Of a DNA stretch of 64,000 nt, positions 27,648 to 35,964 are shown piece after piece. Under the pieces are notes generated by a model. The model did no database searches and was not told the origin of the DNA. It worked only from the letters and a program-made list of their open reading frames with translations. Both the position numbers and the translations under genes were made by a program. The stretch comes from Marinospirillum sp035271045 (GTDB lineage Bacteria; Pseudomonadota; Gammaproteobacteria; Pseudomonadales; Halomonadaceae). Numbering within the stretch: the stretch's first letter is position 1; each line of letters opens with the position of its first letter. The stretch lies in contig NZ_DATESC010000017.1 in NCBI RefSeq assembly GCF_035271045.1, positions 1-64,000 on the forward strand, in the 5' to 3' direction.

Positions 27648-27708
27648 TGGTATTGTAAATAATGAATCTAGCTTGAAAGAAACTTTAAAAGTAGCTGAGC
27701 AGGAGTAG

Positions 27709-27739
27709 GCATAATACCAACGTACTTTTGGTATTATGC
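27709..27739. other. Perfect 12-bp inverted repeat downstream of the UvrD-like gene
   Basis: Arms gcataataccaa and ttggtattatgc are separated by seven bases. There is no T-run after either arm, so it is a weak terminator candidate; it could equally be a protein-binding site or end of a small mobile element. Confidence 0.5.
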
Positions 27740-28126
27740 ATTTCAATGGGTAGGGCTTAACCCAGAATTATATCAAGGCAGTTTAATTATTTAATAAAGC
27801 TGCCGAGCAAAGAGATACCAGCATACAGTTTAAAATTAGTTTAATTCTTTTAAAAAAGAGGGTGTTAGGCAAGATTTTAACCAAGCAGAAACTGGTATCG
27901 TAAAGCCTCAAGAAAAATATTTTTTAGATATAATTTTGAATGCTACACCACTCTAGTTCATTGTAAAGGAGTGAGTTATCACAGTAAAAATTCAATGAAT
28001 AAATCTAACTAAAAGGCTCGATCAACTTGGTTAGATTAACTATGCCGTGACTGAGTAATTTGGAGCCTCCAACTCACCAAATTATGGGTTTTCCAACTTT
28101 ATTTGGGCACTTCACCATAACTACCC

Positions 28127-28176
28127 TAAAAATGGTGCTCGCCTAATACAGAATAGGGGAGTACTAATTAATAAAC
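28127..28176 (+). repeat. Direct repeat, copy 1
   Basis: The first 38 bases are identical to those at 28306, and the whole 50-base unit differs at two positions. It contains a short inverted repeat (cctaatacagaatagg). The second copy starts 179 bases further on, just upstream of a MobV-like relaxase gene. Confidence 0.85.
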
Positions 28177-28305
28177 ACCAACTCCCCATATATTTCCTAT
28201 TATTATAAAAACAAATATCCAATTAAATCAGCGGCTTGGGTTTTAAGTTTCAGGCTGTAAAACATCAATCCCTAAAAATCACCTTAAACTAGGTGTTTTA
28301 CCCAT

Positions 28306-28355
28306 TAAAAATGGTGCTCGCCTAATACAGAATAGGGGAGTACCAATCAATAAAC
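28306..28355 (+). repeat. Direct repeat, copy 2
   Basis: Second copy of the unit at 28127, about 110 bases before the MobV-like start codon. Repeats with internal dyad symmetry ahead of a relaxase gene could be an origin of transfer or a site for autoregulation. Confidence 0.85.
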
Positions 28356-28464
28356 TCCATATTCTGGAATATCTAACAAACCGCACTCAATAGTGAAATC
28401 GGACGTACCACTAATACCTCTAAACTAGTTGAAAGTTTCAATACTAGAAAAAAGGGGAATTGTT

Positions 28465-29349
28465 TTGTCACGTCCAACTCAGTTTTTACGTTTGTATGGC
28501 TACCCACGCGGTCAGCGTTCTGCTGCCCATACGGTTGGGTCTATTCTGGCCGAAGGCCTACGCGAAGATTCGCACATTCGACATCTTAACCAGCCTGCTG
28601 ATATCGAGATTTATACTAATTGTGCATCACCCATTGAGGAACCAGATGAGCTAGGCGAGTGGATCAATCAAAATATGGGGCAATGCCGCTACGGTGGCAG
28701 TGAGCGTTATCCAAATGGTCGCCCACTACGCAAAAATGCTGTTGCAATCGGAACCCTGATCGCATCACTGCCGCAAAAAACTTCAGAGACCCCTAGAGCC
28801 GTTATTGATGATTTTAGGGATAGATGCATAGATTGGTTCAATAAATGGCTGGAAGAGCGTGAAATGCTGCTTCACACCTGCATTCTACATTTAGACGAGG
28901 AGTACCCCCATATTCATGGATGGTTTACTCCTAACCTTGAACTCATTGAAAGAGGTGAATGGCCTTTAGGTCACGTCACATTCCCCAAGCGTGACGTTTT
29001 ACAAAAATTGCAGGTGGATTTTTTTGAAAAAGTGGGGCGGCACTTTTATGGTCAAAGGGCAAAGCCTGCATCCCAAAGACGTTCACGTCTCGATAGAAGA
29101 ACCGCTGTTCGACTAAGAGATATGCCTGAAACGATCACCAGCCATCCCATCTATGATATAGGTTTTTTTAACTGTGCTTTTGCGATGGCAAAGCTAGCTG
29201 AAAGCAAAGGTATCAACGAGCAAACCCTTGCTATTGATATGGTTAAAGAGCTTATAGGTATGGAGGCTGGATTAACAAACCGCGAAGCTTTTGAAGAACT
29301 AATTACTGAGCACAAGCAGATGAACAAACTTTACGATTTCCCCCGTTAA
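28465..29349 (+). CDS. MobV/Pre-like mobilisation relaxase
   Basis: About 294 residues. The stretch HLDEEYPHIHGWF is the metal-binding HxDExxPHxH motif of MobV/Pre relaxases, which nick at an origin of transfer. The N-terminal region carries a further conserved-looking His (SAAHTVGSIL). The C-terminus is shorter than in plasmid MobV proteins, which often have a long coiled-coil tail. A TTG at 28465 with AAGGGGAA seven bases upstream is the likely start; another TTG lies at 28429. No replication or other transfer genes are nearby, so the gene marks a mobilisable element or its remnant. Confidence 0.65.
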   Translation: MSRPTQFLRLYGYPRGQRSAAHTVGSILAEGLREDSHIRHLNQPADIEIYTNCASPIEEPDELGEWINQNMGQCRYGGSERYPNGRPLRKNAVAIGTLIASLPQKTSETPRAVIDDFRDRCIDWFNKWLEEREMLLHTCILHLDEEYPHIHGWFTPNLELIERGEWPLGHVTFPKRDVLQKLQVDFFEKVGRHFYGQRAKPASQRRSRLDRRTAVRLRDMPETITSHPIYDIGFFNCAFAMAKLAESKGINEQTLAIDMVKELIGMEAGLTNREAFEELITEHKQMNKLYDFPR

Positions 29350-29550
29350 AAAAGGTTCTGAAGCAGGTGTTGAAACACAAAAGGCTCGGTAATTCGCAAG
29401 CAAATTGACTATGGCTATGGTTGTAGTTGAAGGGTATGGCGTGATGCTAAGAGGTGTTTCATACGACTTTTATGGAAAAATTGTAAGTAATTTGGAATTG
29501 GTTATAAATAGAGTGCGTAGTATTAAAACTAATCATTAAGGATTTTTTTT

Positions 29551-30045
29551 ATGACTAAATTAAAGCAAGAGAATAAAATAAAATCACTAGAAGAGTTTGT
29601 TTTAGAAACTCAGCAGCAATTAGCAGAGATTTCTCTGGGCTTTCAAGCCAATGAATCAGCCTCTTTAATAACATCTATTGTTGAAAAAGTGGCTTTATAT
29701 GCATTTAAAATTGGCTATGCAGGTTGTGCTGACCATATTCGGGAAAACTCATCAAAAAATCGAGTAAAAATGCATGTTCTAGATAAGCTGCCCAATGTAA
29801 ATGATACGTTGAACCGTTTAAATGAATTTCTAGATTTTAATGTAAAAAACATTTTTAAAGACGTAATTAATAAGGAGATTTTGAATGAGCAGTCATCAGT
29901 AAAATATTTTTTGTTAAAGGCTAGTGAATCTTCATTAAATCAAACACTTACTGAGTTAACGAATATTAACAATAAGTGTTTACCGAATCCAACTCCAGAA
30001 ATTAATATTGATTTTAGCAAATCTAATTGGAACAAGGTTAAATAA
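29551..30045 (+). CDS. Unknown 164-residue protein
   Basis: A helical, charged protein without motifs I recognise. The ATG is preceded by AAGGA at a suitable distance. It follows the MobV-like gene by 200 bases in the same direction and is AT-rich like other accessory genes here. A role in the same mobile element is possible but not shown. No signal peptide or membrane segment is seen. Confidence 0.5.
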   Translation: MTKLKQENKIKSLEEFVLETQQQLAEISLGFQANESASLITSIVEKVALYAFKIGYAGCADHIRENSSKNRVKMHVLDKLPNVNDTLNRLNEFLDFNVKNIFKDVINKEILNEQSSVKYFLLKASESSLNQTLTELTNINNKCLPNPTPEINIDFSKSNWNKVK

Positions 30046-30475
30046 CTGTGTGTATCTCCGAGTTTAGGGTAATTCTAACACCCTAAATTCGGTAACTATA
30101 AAACTGTAGTGGCTTAGGCGCTAACTCTGAGTGCAACACCTAACTTTAATACGTTGTTCGGGTCAAGCCCAAGCGGACAACTAGTGTGACGGAGGGGGAA
30201 GTATCTAATTTGGCTTTCAGAGCGCCTATCTTAGAAAAGCAATGCATAGTATAGATCCTTTAAGTTACCGAAGATGAAATGGTAAATAAACATTGCGATT
30301 GTTGGGAAAAACACTAATGAGGAGTGTTCAACCAGCTATTGAATATTGCAGCATAGAGGTAGTCAGTTAGCAGCAGGACACATTTAATTCTAACCAGTCT
30401 TTGTATAGTCCAGATGCTAGCAGTAATTCGTGTCTAGTCTGGTGTCTAGTCTAGGAATTATTAAACGCAATCCAT
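30046..30475. other. Island-edge intergenic region with IS remnant and short tandem repeat
   Basis: No gene seen. A stretch at 30161-30179 matches the IS3-family left end in this window at 18 of 19 bases. At 30430-30452 the 11-mer gtgtctagtct occurs twice in tandem with one base between. The tRNA-Pro gene and its terminator follow, so this is the border between accessory and core DNA. Confidence 0.6.
30161..30179. mobile_element. Remnant resembling the IS3-family left end
   Basis: The bases ggtcaagcccaagcggaca differ at one position from the left inverted repeat of the element at 22138. No transposase sequence is attached. This is probably debris from a related insertion or from a rearrangement at the island edge. 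Confidence 0.55.
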
Positions 30476-30510
30476 AAAAAAAGACCTACACCAAGTGGCT
30501 ATAGGTCTTT
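30476..30510 (-). terminator. Terminator of the tRNA-Pro gene
   Basis: On the minus strand a nine-base stem (AAAGACCTA paired with TAGGTCTTT) with a 13-base loop is followed by a run of T residues. It lies 18 bases after the tRNA CCA end. Confidence 0.85.
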
Positions 30511-30527
30511 GATTTTACTGCTAATTT

Positions 30528-30604
30528 TGGTCGGAGTGATAGGATTCGAACCTACGACCCCTTGCACCCCATGCAAGTGCGCTACCAAGCTGCGCCACAC
30601 TCCG
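30528..30604 (-). tRNA. tRNA-Pro(GGG)
   Basis: A 77-nt cloverleaf with encoded CCA. The acceptor stem is CGGAGTG, the anticodon arm is CTTGC-ATGGGGT-GCAAG with anticodon GGG, and the T arm contains GTTCGAATC. It reads CCC codons, the counterpart of E. coli proL. It lies on the far side of ihfA as in pseudomonads. tRNA 3' ends are common integration sites and accessory DNA begins directly after its terminator. Confidence 0.95.
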
Positions 30605-30677
30605 TCATTTATTTGTTGCTGTATTTTTTACTGCTTTCGTTTTATCAGCCTAAGGGGTTGCTGATTCAACGGGGGAT

Positions 30678-30705
30678 ATTATAGGTCAATTTTTTATATT
30701 TGCAA
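30678..30705 (-). promoter_or_regulatory. Sigma-70-type promoter for tRNA-Pro
   Basis: On the minus strand TTGCAA and a perfect TATAAT are 16 bases apart, followed by a C-rich discriminator (ATCCCCCG) as expected for stringently controlled stable-RNA genes. The tRNA starts about 74 bases downstream. Confidence 0.65.
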
Positions 30706-30731
30706 ATTTTTAAATGCATTATCAATAAAAT

Positions 30732-31037
30732 TTAGGTTTTTTCGTTACCTTTATACTCTTCAACCTTAGCTTTAAGCTTTTGGCCTGCTCTAAAAGTAAC
30801 AACTCGCCGTGCAGAAATAGGGATTTCTTCGCCTGTTTTAGGATTACGGCCAGGCCTTTCACTTTTCTCTCGTAAGTCAAAATTACCAAATCCTGAAAGC
30901 TTTACTTGTTCGTTATCGGCTAAACAGTCTTTGATTTCACTAAAAAAAAGATCAACCATTTCTTTCGCATCGCGCTTAGCTAATCCTAGCTCATCAATTA
31001 GTTTTTCAGTCATCTCTGCTTTAGTTAATGCACTCAT
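30732..31037 (-). CDS. ihfA: Integration host factor subunit alpha
   Basis: A 101-residue HU/IHF-family DNA-bending protein with the beta-arm segment GRNPKTGEEIPISARRVVTF, typical of IhfA. It heterodimerises with IhfB to bend DNA in recombination, replication and transcription. The gene follows pheT as in most gammaproteobacteria, 125 bases downstream. A MerR-family gene usually found between ihfA and tRNA-Pro in pseudomonads is absent here. Confidence 0.95.
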   Translation of the reverse strand: MSALTKAEMTEKLIDELGLAKRDAKEMVDLFFSEIKDCLADNEQVKLSGFGNFDLREKSERPGRNPKTGEEIPISARRVVTFRAGQKLKAKVEEYKGNEKT

Positions 31038-31162
31038 TTTTTACTCCTTGCCAGTGTTGCACAAAACAGTGTTGCACAAGAATCATTCAGCAACTCAGCA
31101 AGGCAAATAACGCTTATCCGTGAATTATTTTACCTTGCTGCGGGGTTCAATTATTAAGCAAA

Positions 31163-33556
31163 TTAGCTACGAAGTTCTGCTGCATAACCCTGTGAAAATG
31201 CTGTAACAACTTGATTAATTTGCGTATTTATTTCTTCATCCGTTAGAGTGCGTGAAGGATGTTGCCAGGTCAAGCCCAAAGCTAGGCTCTTTTTACCTTC
31301 TTCAACGCCTTTACCTTGATACACATCAAAAAGTGTTACTTTTTGCAGCCACTCACCACCTTGAATACGCGCCTCTTGTAGTAGTTGGCCAATGGGAAGC
31401 TCTACATCAATGACTAGGGCAAGGTCGCGGCGCATTTCTGGAAAGCGAGAAACGGCTTTAAAGTTAGGTACTTGGCCTTGAGTAATGCTAGCTAGCGTTA
31501 CTTCAAATACGAACACCTTGCCACGTAAATCTAGTGATTTCATTAGCTGCGGGTGAAGTGCACCTATCCAGCCAGCTGCAACTAGGCTGCCATCATCTTG
31601 CAGGTAAAAAATTTCTGCACTCTGTCCTGGGTGTAGAGCAGGGTTGCTTGCAACCCGAAATTGCCAGCGTTCAGATTGATTGCCTAGGTCTATTAGTGCT
31701 TCTAAATCGCCTTTAATATCGTAGAAATCGACTTCTTCTGTTTTGCTTGCCCAGCCTTCTTGGAAGCGACTGCCGCTAATAAGTCCGGCTAGCATGGGTT
31801 CTTGCTCTAAGCTTTGATCGGCTTGTTTAATAAAGCGCAAGCCCGTTTCAAATAAACGCACACGCGGCTGTTGGCGTTTTTGATTATGGCTAAGTGCCTT
31901 GGCTAAACCCGGTAATAAACTGGTACGCATCACCGATAATTCAGTTGAAATAGGATTTGCTAGCGCTAAAGGTTCGTTATTCGGATCAAAAATCAGTGAC
32001 CATTTAGGGTCAATAAAGCTATAGGTAATCGCTTCTTGATAACCACGCGAAATTAGTAATTCACGGATCTTACGTGGGTTAATTTTACCTTCTGGATGAC
32101 TTTGAATAATTAAATTAGCCATCGGTGCTTTAACAGGCAAGTTACCATACCCATAAATACGGGCAACTTCTTCAATTAAGTCTTCTTCAATGCTGATATC
32201 AAAACGGTAGCTAGGTACTTGAGCAACCCAAGCTGCGCCTGTATCGGTCACTTCTAGGCCAAGGCGGGTTAAAATATCGTTTACTTCAGCGTCATCTAAA
32301 CGAATGGCAAGCAGTTGTTCTAGGCGAGCTTTACGCAGGGTAACTGGCTGACGAACGGGTAGATTTTCTTCTGAAACAGCTTCAGTTATTGGGCCAGGTT
32401 TACCGCCTGTAATTTCTAGCAGCAGTTCAGTAGCGCGTTCCATCGCCCGTTCTTGCAGTTTAAAATCTACGCCGCGTTCAAAACGGTGCGAAGCATCAGT
32501 GTGTAGACCATAACCACGCGCTTTACCCGCCAAAGATAACGGATCAAAGTAAGCCACTTCCAGCATTAAATCTTGGGTTATTTCATTACAACCGCTAGCT
32601 TCACCGCCCATAATACCAGCAAGGGCTAAAATCTTTTGCTCATCAGCAATCACTAAGTTATCTGATTTAAGCGTTAGCGCTGTGCCATTTAATAGGGTTA
32701 AGGCTTCGCTCTCTTTTGCAAAACGAACCGTAATACCGCCGCTGATATTGGCTAGGTCGAAAGCGTGCAGCGGTTGACCAAGTTCTAACATCACATAGTT
32801 GGTGATATCAACCACTGGATCTAGGCTGCGAATACCGCCACGTCGGAGCTTTTCTTGCATCCACAAAGGCGTAGTTGCTTGAATATTCACATCACGAATA
32901 ATACGACCTAGGTAACGTGGGCAAGCAATAGGTGCTTCTAAAGTAATTTTTGGCTGATCGTCGATAGTCGCAGCAATGTGGTTAAACACAGGCTGGGTCA
33001 CACTCATTTTATTGAGTACGCCTAATTCACGCGCTAGACCAACAATAGAAAGGCAGTCGCTACGATTAGGGGTTAAATCAACATCAAAGATTTGGTCGTC
33101 TAATTGTAGGTAGTCACGAATATCTTTGCCAACGGGTGCATTAGCTGGTAATTCCATAATGCCATCGTGGCTTTCAGACAACCCTAGTTCTTGTTCAGAG
33201 CTGAGCATTCCAAACGATTCTACATCACGCAGTTTGGCTTTTTTAATTTTAAAATTACCGGGCAAAACTGCACCAATACGTGCAAAGGCAGTTTTTAAAC
33301 CGGCTCTGGCATTAGGCGCACCACACACCACAGTCACGGTTTCTGTGCCATCGGTTACGCTACACACTTGCAGCTTGTCAGCATTAGGGTGAGGTTCAGC
33401 GCTTAGTATTTCACCAATAACCACACCAGTAAAATCGCCAGCAGCGGCTTCACGGCCATCAATTTCTAAGCCAGCAAGGGAAAGTTGTTCATCTAGGCTG
33501 TCTGAATCTAAAGCGGGATTTACCCACTCACGCAGCCAATTTTCACTGAATTTCAT
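31163..33556 (-). CDS. pheT: Phenylalanyl-tRNA synthetase beta chain
   Basis: A 797-residue protein, the usual length for bacterial PheT. It begins MKFSENWLREWVNP and has the EMAP-like tRNA-binding domain (about residues 40-150), the B3/B4 editing domain, the B5 domain and a C-terminal ferredoxin-fold anticodon-binding domain (from about residue 700, with SRFPEMRRDLALV). With PheS it forms the alpha2-beta2 enzyme charging tRNA-Phe. It lies 34 bases after pheS in the same operon. Confidence 0.97.
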   Translation of the reverse strand: MKFSENWLREWVNPALDSDSLDEQLSLAGLEIDGREAAAGDFTGVVIGEILSAEPHPNADKLQVCSVTDGTETVTVVCGAPNARAGLKTAFARIGAVLPGNFKIKKAKLRDVESFGMLSSEQELGLSESHDGIMELPANAPVGKDIRDYLQLDDQIFDVDLTPNRSDCLSIVGLARELGVLNKMSVTQPVFNHIAATIDDQPKITLEAPIACPRYLGRIIRDVNIQATTPLWMQEKLRRGGIRSLDPVVDITNYVMLELGQPLHAFDLANISGGITVRFAKESEALTLLNGTALTLKSDNLVIADEQKILALAGIMGGEASGCNEITQDLMLEVAYFDPLSLAGKARGYGLHTDASHRFERGVDFKLQERAMERATELLLEITGGKPGPITEAVSEENLPVRQPVTLRKARLEQLLAIRLDDAEVNDILTRLGLEVTDTGAAWVAQVPSYRFDISIEEDLIEEVARIYGYGNLPVKAPMANLIIQSHPEGKINPRKIRELLISRGYQEAITYSFIDPKWSLIFDPNNEPLALANPISTELSVMRTSLLPGLAKALSHNQKRQQPRVRLFETGLRFIKQADQSLEQEPMLAGLISGSRFQEGWASKTEEVDFYDIKGDLEALIDLGNQSERWQFRVASNPALHPGQSAEIFYLQDDGSLVAAGWIGALHPQLMKSLDLRGKVFVFEVTLASITQGQVPNFKAVSRFPEMRRDLALVIDVELPIGQLLQEARIQGGEWLQKVTLFDVYQGKGVEEGKKSLALGLTWQHPSRTLTDEEINTQINQVVTAFSQGYAAELRS

Positions 33557-33590
33557 GGTTTTGGAATCCTGTATTAAAAAGGTCGCTTAA

Positions 33591-34604
33591 TTAGCTAAGT
33601 TGACTTAGGAATTTAATATCGTTATCGAAAAACTGACGAAGATCGTCGACGCCATAACGCAGCATAGCAAAGCGTTCAACGCCCATTCCAAAAGCAAAGC
33701 CGGTGTATTTTTCAGGATCGATGCCAGACATTTCTAATACACGAGGATGAACCATGCCACAGCCTAGTACTTCTAACCAACGACCATCGCCACGGTCTAC
33801 GTCAACTTCAATGGAAGGTTCTGTAAAAGGAAAGTAAGACGGACGGAAGCGTACTTTTAAATCTTGCTCAAAAAAAGCGCGTAGAAATTGTTGTAAAATG
33901 CCTTTTAAGTCAGCAAAACTAATATTTTCATCAATTAACAAGCCTTCAACCTGATGAAACATTGGCGAGTGGGTCATGTCTGAATCACAGCGGTAAACAC
34001 GACCAGGACAAATAATACGAATCGGCGGTTGCTTGTTTTCCATTTCACGTACTTGCACAGGTGAAGTGTGCGTTCGCAATAAAGTATCCGCATTAAAATA
34101 AAAAGTGTCATGCATGGCGCGTGCTGGGTGATGCGCCGGAATGTTTAATGCTTCAAAATTATGATAGTTATCTTCAACTTCAGGACCTTCAGCCACGGTA
34201 AAGCCAATGGAAGAGAAAAAGTCTTCAATCCGATTAATAGTACGCGTGACTGGGTGTAGGCCACCGATTGCTTGTCCACGACCGGGCAAAGTAATGTCGA
34301 TGGATTCAGCAGCAAGGCGAGCATTTAAAGCAGCGCTATCAAGTGCTTCTTTACGCGCATTAAGTGCTGTTTGAATTTGTTGTTTAGCTTGATTAATCTC
34401 ATCGCCAGCTTTAGGACGCTCTTCTGCTGGTAGTTTACCTAAGGTTTTAAGCAGACTGGTTAAGTCACTTTTTTTACCTAGGTAGTTTACCCGGAGTTGA
34501 TCGAGGGTTTGACTGTCTGAGGTCTGGGTAACTTTCACCAGCGCCTGATTCACCCATTCCTGTAAAGGTTGCCCTTCTACAGTTAGGGAGGAGAGGTTGT
34601 CCAT
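33591..34604 (-). CDS. pheS: Phenylalanyl-tRNA synthetase alpha chain
   Basis: A 337-residue class II synthetase catalytic subunit. An N-terminal coiled coil precedes the core with motif 2 (MFHQVEGLLID) and motif 3 (GFAFGMGVERFAML). It adenylates phenylalanine and transfers it to tRNA-Phe together with PheT. A factor-independent terminator lies between rplT and this gene, so its expression probably depends on readthrough or a separate promoter. Confidence 0.97.
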   Translation of the reverse strand: MDNLSSLTVEGQPLQEWVNQALVKVTQTSDSQTLDQLRVNYLGKKSDLTSLLKTLGKLPAEERPKAGDEINQAKQQIQTALNARKEALDSAALNARLAAESIDITLPGRGQAIGGLHPVTRTINRIEDFFSSIGFTVAEGPEVEDNYHNFEALNIPAHHPARAMHDTFYFNADTLLRTHTSPVQVREMENKQPPIRIICPGRVYRCDSDMTHSPMFHQVEGLLIDENISFADLKGILQQFLRAFFEQDLKVRFRPSYFPFTEPSIEVDVDRGDGRWLEVLGCGMVHPRVLEMSGIDPEKYTGFAFGMGVERFAMLRYGVDDLRQFFDNDIKFLSQLS

Positions 34605-34640
34605 CTTTACAACTCCAGATTAAAAATAAGGTTAAATAAA

Positions 34641-34676
34641 ATCAATAAAAAAGGGGAAGAGCGCCGCCCTTCCCCT
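34641..34676 (-). terminator. Internal terminator or attenuator between rplT and pheS
   Basis: On the minus strand AGGGGAAG pairs with CTTCCCCT across a GC-rich loop and is followed by TTTTTTA. In E. coli pheST is controlled by attenuation with a Phe-rich leader peptide; I see no such leader peptide here. Confidence 0.8.
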
Positions 34677-34706
34677 AATCACTGTTTGCTAGATTAAGCT
34701 AAAAAA

Positions 34707-35063
34707 CTAGGCCAGAGCGGCTTTAGATTTTTCAACAATCGCAGCAAAAGTAGTCATATCGTGAAATGCAATGTCAGCTAACACTTTACGGTCAATGACG
34801 ATATCTGCTTTCTTCAAACCAGAAATGAAACGGCTGTAAGACATACCGTTCATACGGGTTGCTGCGTTAATACGCGCAATCCAAAGCGCACGGAACTGAC
34901 GCTTACGCACCTTACGGTCACGATAAGCATACTGACCTGCTTTGATAACTGCTTGTTTAGCTACGCGGAATACACGGCTACGAGCACCATAGTAACCTTT
35001 AGCTAATTTTAAAATCTTTTTGTGACGACGACGCGCCTGAACACCACGCTTTACGCGAGCCAT
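34707..35063 (-). CDS. rplT: 50S ribosomal protein L20
   Basis: A 118-residue, strongly basic protein starting MARVKRGVQARRRHKK, the standard L20 N-terminus. L20 is an early 23S rRNA assembly factor and, in E. coli, represses translation of its own rpmI-rplT message. The gene lies 30 bases after rpmI. Length and sequence are typical. Confidence 0.98.
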   Translation of the reverse strand: MARVKRGVQARRRHKKILKLAKGYYGARSRVFRVAKQAVIKAGQYAYRDRKVRKRQFRALWIARINAATRMNGMSYSRFISGLKKADIVIDRKVLADIAFHDMTTFAAIVEKSKAALA

Positions 35064-35093
35064 ACTTTACTCCTGAATATAAATTAGAAAACC

Positions 35094-35294
35094 TTAAAGA
35101 CCTGGCAGCATACGCTTGATAAGCGGCTGATCAGAAGCTGCAATCTGCTTCATGCTACGCAGTTGACGCTTACGCTTAGGGCTTTTCTTAGTCAGAATAT
35201 GGCTACGGTGTGACTGCTTGTGCTTAAAGCCGTTAGCAGTCGCTTTGAAACGCTTACGCGCTCCACTTTTTGTCTTAATTTTTACTTTAGACAT
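35094..35294 (-). CDS. rpmI: 50S ribosomal protein L35
   Basis: A 66-residue basic protein with the L35 pattern KTKSGARKRFKATANG near the N-terminus and HRSHILTKKSPKRKRQLR in the middle. It lies between infC and rplT, as is standard. A long inverted repeat sits in the infC-rpmI gap just upstream and may take part in translational control by L20. Confidence 0.98.
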   Translation of the reverse strand: MSKVKIKTKSGARKRFKATANGFKHKQSHRSHILTKKSPKRKRQLRSMKQIAASDQPLIKRMLPGL

Positions 35295-35369
35295 TGCATT
35301 TTACTCCACAAGTGCATTTTTATGCGTTGCAAGGGATTGGGCATGATCCGAGCCCTGTTGCCAACCTAG

Positions 35370-35414
35370 CTGCACTTTAAATTTTAGCTTTTAAAACTTG
35401 AGTTTAAAGTGCAG
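35370..35414 (-). promoter_or_regulatory. Perfect 12-bp inverted repeat upstream of rpmI
   Basis: Arms CTGCACTTTAAA and TTTAAAGTGCAG are separated by 21 bases and lie just after the infC stop on the transcript. There is no T-run, so it is unlikely to be a strong terminator. The position is where E. coli has the L20 translational operator of the rpmI-rplT message, so a regulatory or RNA-processing hairpin is plausible. Confidence 0.55.
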
Positions 35415-35421
35415 TAGGAGA

Positions 35422-35964
35422 TCATTTCTTCTTAGGTGCTAGCATCATTACCATTTGTCTGCCTTCTAAACGAGGGCGAGATTCAACAACAATGGTATCA
35501 CCTAAGTCTTCTTCGATTCGTTGAAAAAGGCGTAAACCAATATCTTGGTGTGCCATTTCACGACCACGGAAACGAAGTGTTATTTTCACCTTGTCACCAT
35601 CTTCAAGGAAACGAACCATATTACGAAATTTAATTTGGTAGTCGCCTTCGTCAGTGCCAGGGCGGAATTTGAGTTCTTTAATTTGGATCTGTTTCTGTTT
35701 CTTTTTTTGAACATTCTTAGCTTTTTTAGCTTCAAACTGAAACTTGCCATAGTCCATTATTTTGCAAACAATGGGGTCGGCATCAGAAATCTTCACCAAA
35801 TCTAACTCAGCTGCAACTGCACGTTCTAGTGCATCTTCCAGCGTTACCACGCCAACTTGTTCGCCGTCTTGATCGATTAGGCGTACTTCTGTGGCTTGAA
35901 TGTTTTCATTTATTGGCGGTAGATTCTTTTTCGGATCCCGCCTAATTGGATTAGCGCGCTTGAT
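35422..35964 (-). CDS. infC: Translation initiation factor IF-3 with a non-AUG start
   Basis: IF-3 binds the 30S subunit and discriminates against wrong start codons. The protein has the N-domain motif (INENI, VRLI) and a C-domain with IMDYGKFQFE and LRFRGREMAHQDIG. The first ATG-type start (GTG/ATG region at 35850) would delete the N-domain, so the gene must start further up. In that frame no ATG, GTG or TTG exists before an upstream TAA. An ATC at 35964, with GGAG eight bases before it, gives 180 residues, the E. coli length. An ATA at 35970 is the alternative, favoured by alignment with pseudomonad IF-3 (MTIKR). A rare start codon lets IF-3 repress its own synthesis, as with the AUU of E. 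coli. Confidence 0.9.
   Translation of the reverse strand: MKRANPIRRDPKKNLPPINENIQATEVRLIDQDGEQVGVVTLEDALERAVAAELDLVKISDADPIVCKIMDYGKFQFEAKKAKNVQKKKQKQIQIKELKFRPGTDEGDYQIKFRNMVRFLEDGDKVKITLRFRGREMAHQDIGLRLFQRIEEDLGDTIVVESRPRLEGRQMVMMLAPKKK

Larger units (their letters stand above)
27648..28464 (+). other. Long intergenic region with a palindrome and two direct repeats
   Basis: About 800 bases without a convincing gene. It holds a 12-bp perfect inverted repeat at 27709-27739, two copies of a 50-base repeat (28127-28176 and 28306-28355) and a small hairpin with CACCT/AGGTG arms at 28280-28295 followed by a T-run. The region lies between the UvrD-like gene and the MobV-like gene and may hold the terminator of the former and the transfer origin or promoter of the latter. 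Confidence 0.5.

Noticed and set aside
28127..28355. Possible CRISPR array
   Set aside because: Only two repeat copies of about 50 bases, separated by about 130 bases, with no cas genes. Spacing and copy number do not fit.
30528..30604. tRNA 3' end as a proven attachment site with a second copy in the window
   Set aside because: No duplicate of the tRNA 3' sequence and no integrase were found in the window, so an att pair is not annotated.
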